A stretch of 64,000 bases of DNA, from the NCBI GenBank assembly GCA_020445605.1, contig JAGRGH010000017.1, positions 1-64,000 on the forward strand, in the 5' to 3' direction. The notes beneath the pieces are model-generated. The model was not told the origin of the DNA, did no database searches, and worked only from the letters and a program-made list of their open reading frames with translations. Below, one piece after another: positions 63,820-64,000 of this stretch (within the stretch, counting starts at the first letter, position 1; each line of letters opens with the position of its first letter). This DNA is from Chromatiales bacterium (lineage in GTDB: Bacteria > Pseudomonadota > Gammaproteobacteria > JAGRGH01). Both the position numbers and the translations under genes were made by a program.

Positions 63820-64000
63820 GGGCCTGTCGCTGTTCAAGCGCCACGTTCGCGCGCGACTGTGCCGACCGGATGCGGTCGACCTCGCCCAGCAGTTCGGCCA
63901 GCGGCGGAATGTTGAAGTCGCGTTCGAGCAGCGTCGGAAACGCGCCGAAGCGCGCGTAGGCCTTGTCCAACAGCTTCCAGACCGGCTCCACGACATCGTC
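63812..64000 (-). CDS. DUF692 (MNIO) family protein, C-terminal fragment
   Basis: The last 62 codons are in the window ([20 protein letters not shown], then [18 protein letters not shown]), the usual C-terminus of DUF692 multinuclear iron oxidases (HvfB/BufB). The rest of the gene is outside the window. The enzyme modifies cysteines of a small precursor peptide, which must lie upstream of this window if present. Confidence 0.8.
   Translation of the reverse strand, partial: DDVVEPVWKLLDKAYARFGAFPTLLERDFNIPPLAELLGEVDRIRSAQSRANVALEQRQARG

Noticed and set aside
1-64000. CRISPR arrays, rRNA and tRNA genes
   Set aside because: I saw no regularly spaced direct repeats, no cloverleaf with conserved GTTCGAATC-type arms and no rRNA-like stretch.

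Overview
The window is GC-rich DNA of gammaproteobacterial character. It carries a large block of genes from an integrative and conjugative element (ICE) of the PFL_47xx / ICEHin1056 type (MPF-G type IV secretion), loaded with efflux and anti-phage cargo, followed by what looks like ordinary chromosome (exopolysaccharide genes and a DUF692/DUF2063/DoxX operon). No integrase, relaxase, coupling protein, rRNA, tRNA or CRISPR array was seen, so the ends of the ICE cannot be placed. The species is not identifiable from what I see.

Layout. 1-2.05 kb (minus): partial RbbA-like double ABC ATPase and its HlyD-type partner. 2.15-8.7 kb: TetR regulator divergent from a complete tripartite RND efflux operon (lipoprotein adaptor, AcrB-like pump, NodT-like outer-membrane factor), with a palindromic operator between them. 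9.2-16.5 kb: first half of the ICE secretion operon, from the RAQPRD protein to the VirB4-like ATPase. 16.7-21.0 kb: a lower-GC cargo island inside the secretion operon with a Gly/Ser-tailed small protein, a PfkB kinase-nucleoside deoxyribosyltransferase fusion, a QueC-like enzyme and a nitroreductase-like protein, converging on a D12-class adenine methyltransferase and an OGG-like DNA glycosylase. 21.2-26.0 kb: second half of the secretion operon (TraU-, TraG-like), then a DUF3742-like gene on the other strand.

26.5-39.1 kb: a complete type 1 BREX operon (brxA-brxB-brxC-pglX-pglZ-brxL) behind a strong promoter with a perfect palindrome. 39.2-42.5 kb: a SPARTA-type short Argonaute system (TIR-APAZ plus short pAgo) whose Argonaute gene is broken by a 0.3-kb structured element. 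42.5-45.2 kb: gene remnants, a FlhDC-like regulatory operon (probably the ICE activator, as SetCD is in SXT/R391) and a frameshifted SRAP/YedK gene. 45.3-47.8 kb: a single-chain E2-E1-JAB ubiquitin-like conjugation protein. 47.8-52.9 kb: a second TetR-controlled RND efflux operon whose outer-membrane gene is cut off by a second copy of the 0.3-kb element. 53.6-62.2 kb: exopolysaccharide operon (Wza-like, Wzc-like tyrosine kinase, J-domain protein, membrane-anchored protein, O-antigen ligase-like polymerase, CpsB-like phosphatase). 62.2-64 kb (minus): DUF692, DUF2063 and DoxX genes with a small MITE-like element between them.

The best candidate for an undescribed system is the 16.7-21.0 kb island. 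It joins a QueC-like enzyme, a nucleoside kinase-deoxyribosyltransferase fusion, a flavin-reductase-like protein, a DNA glycosylase, a DNA methyltransferase and a small protein with a Gly/Ser tail, but has none of the other queuosine-pathway genes. It resembles type IV CBASS (QueC-, TGT- and OGG-like partners) and Qat (QueC-like partner) without being either.
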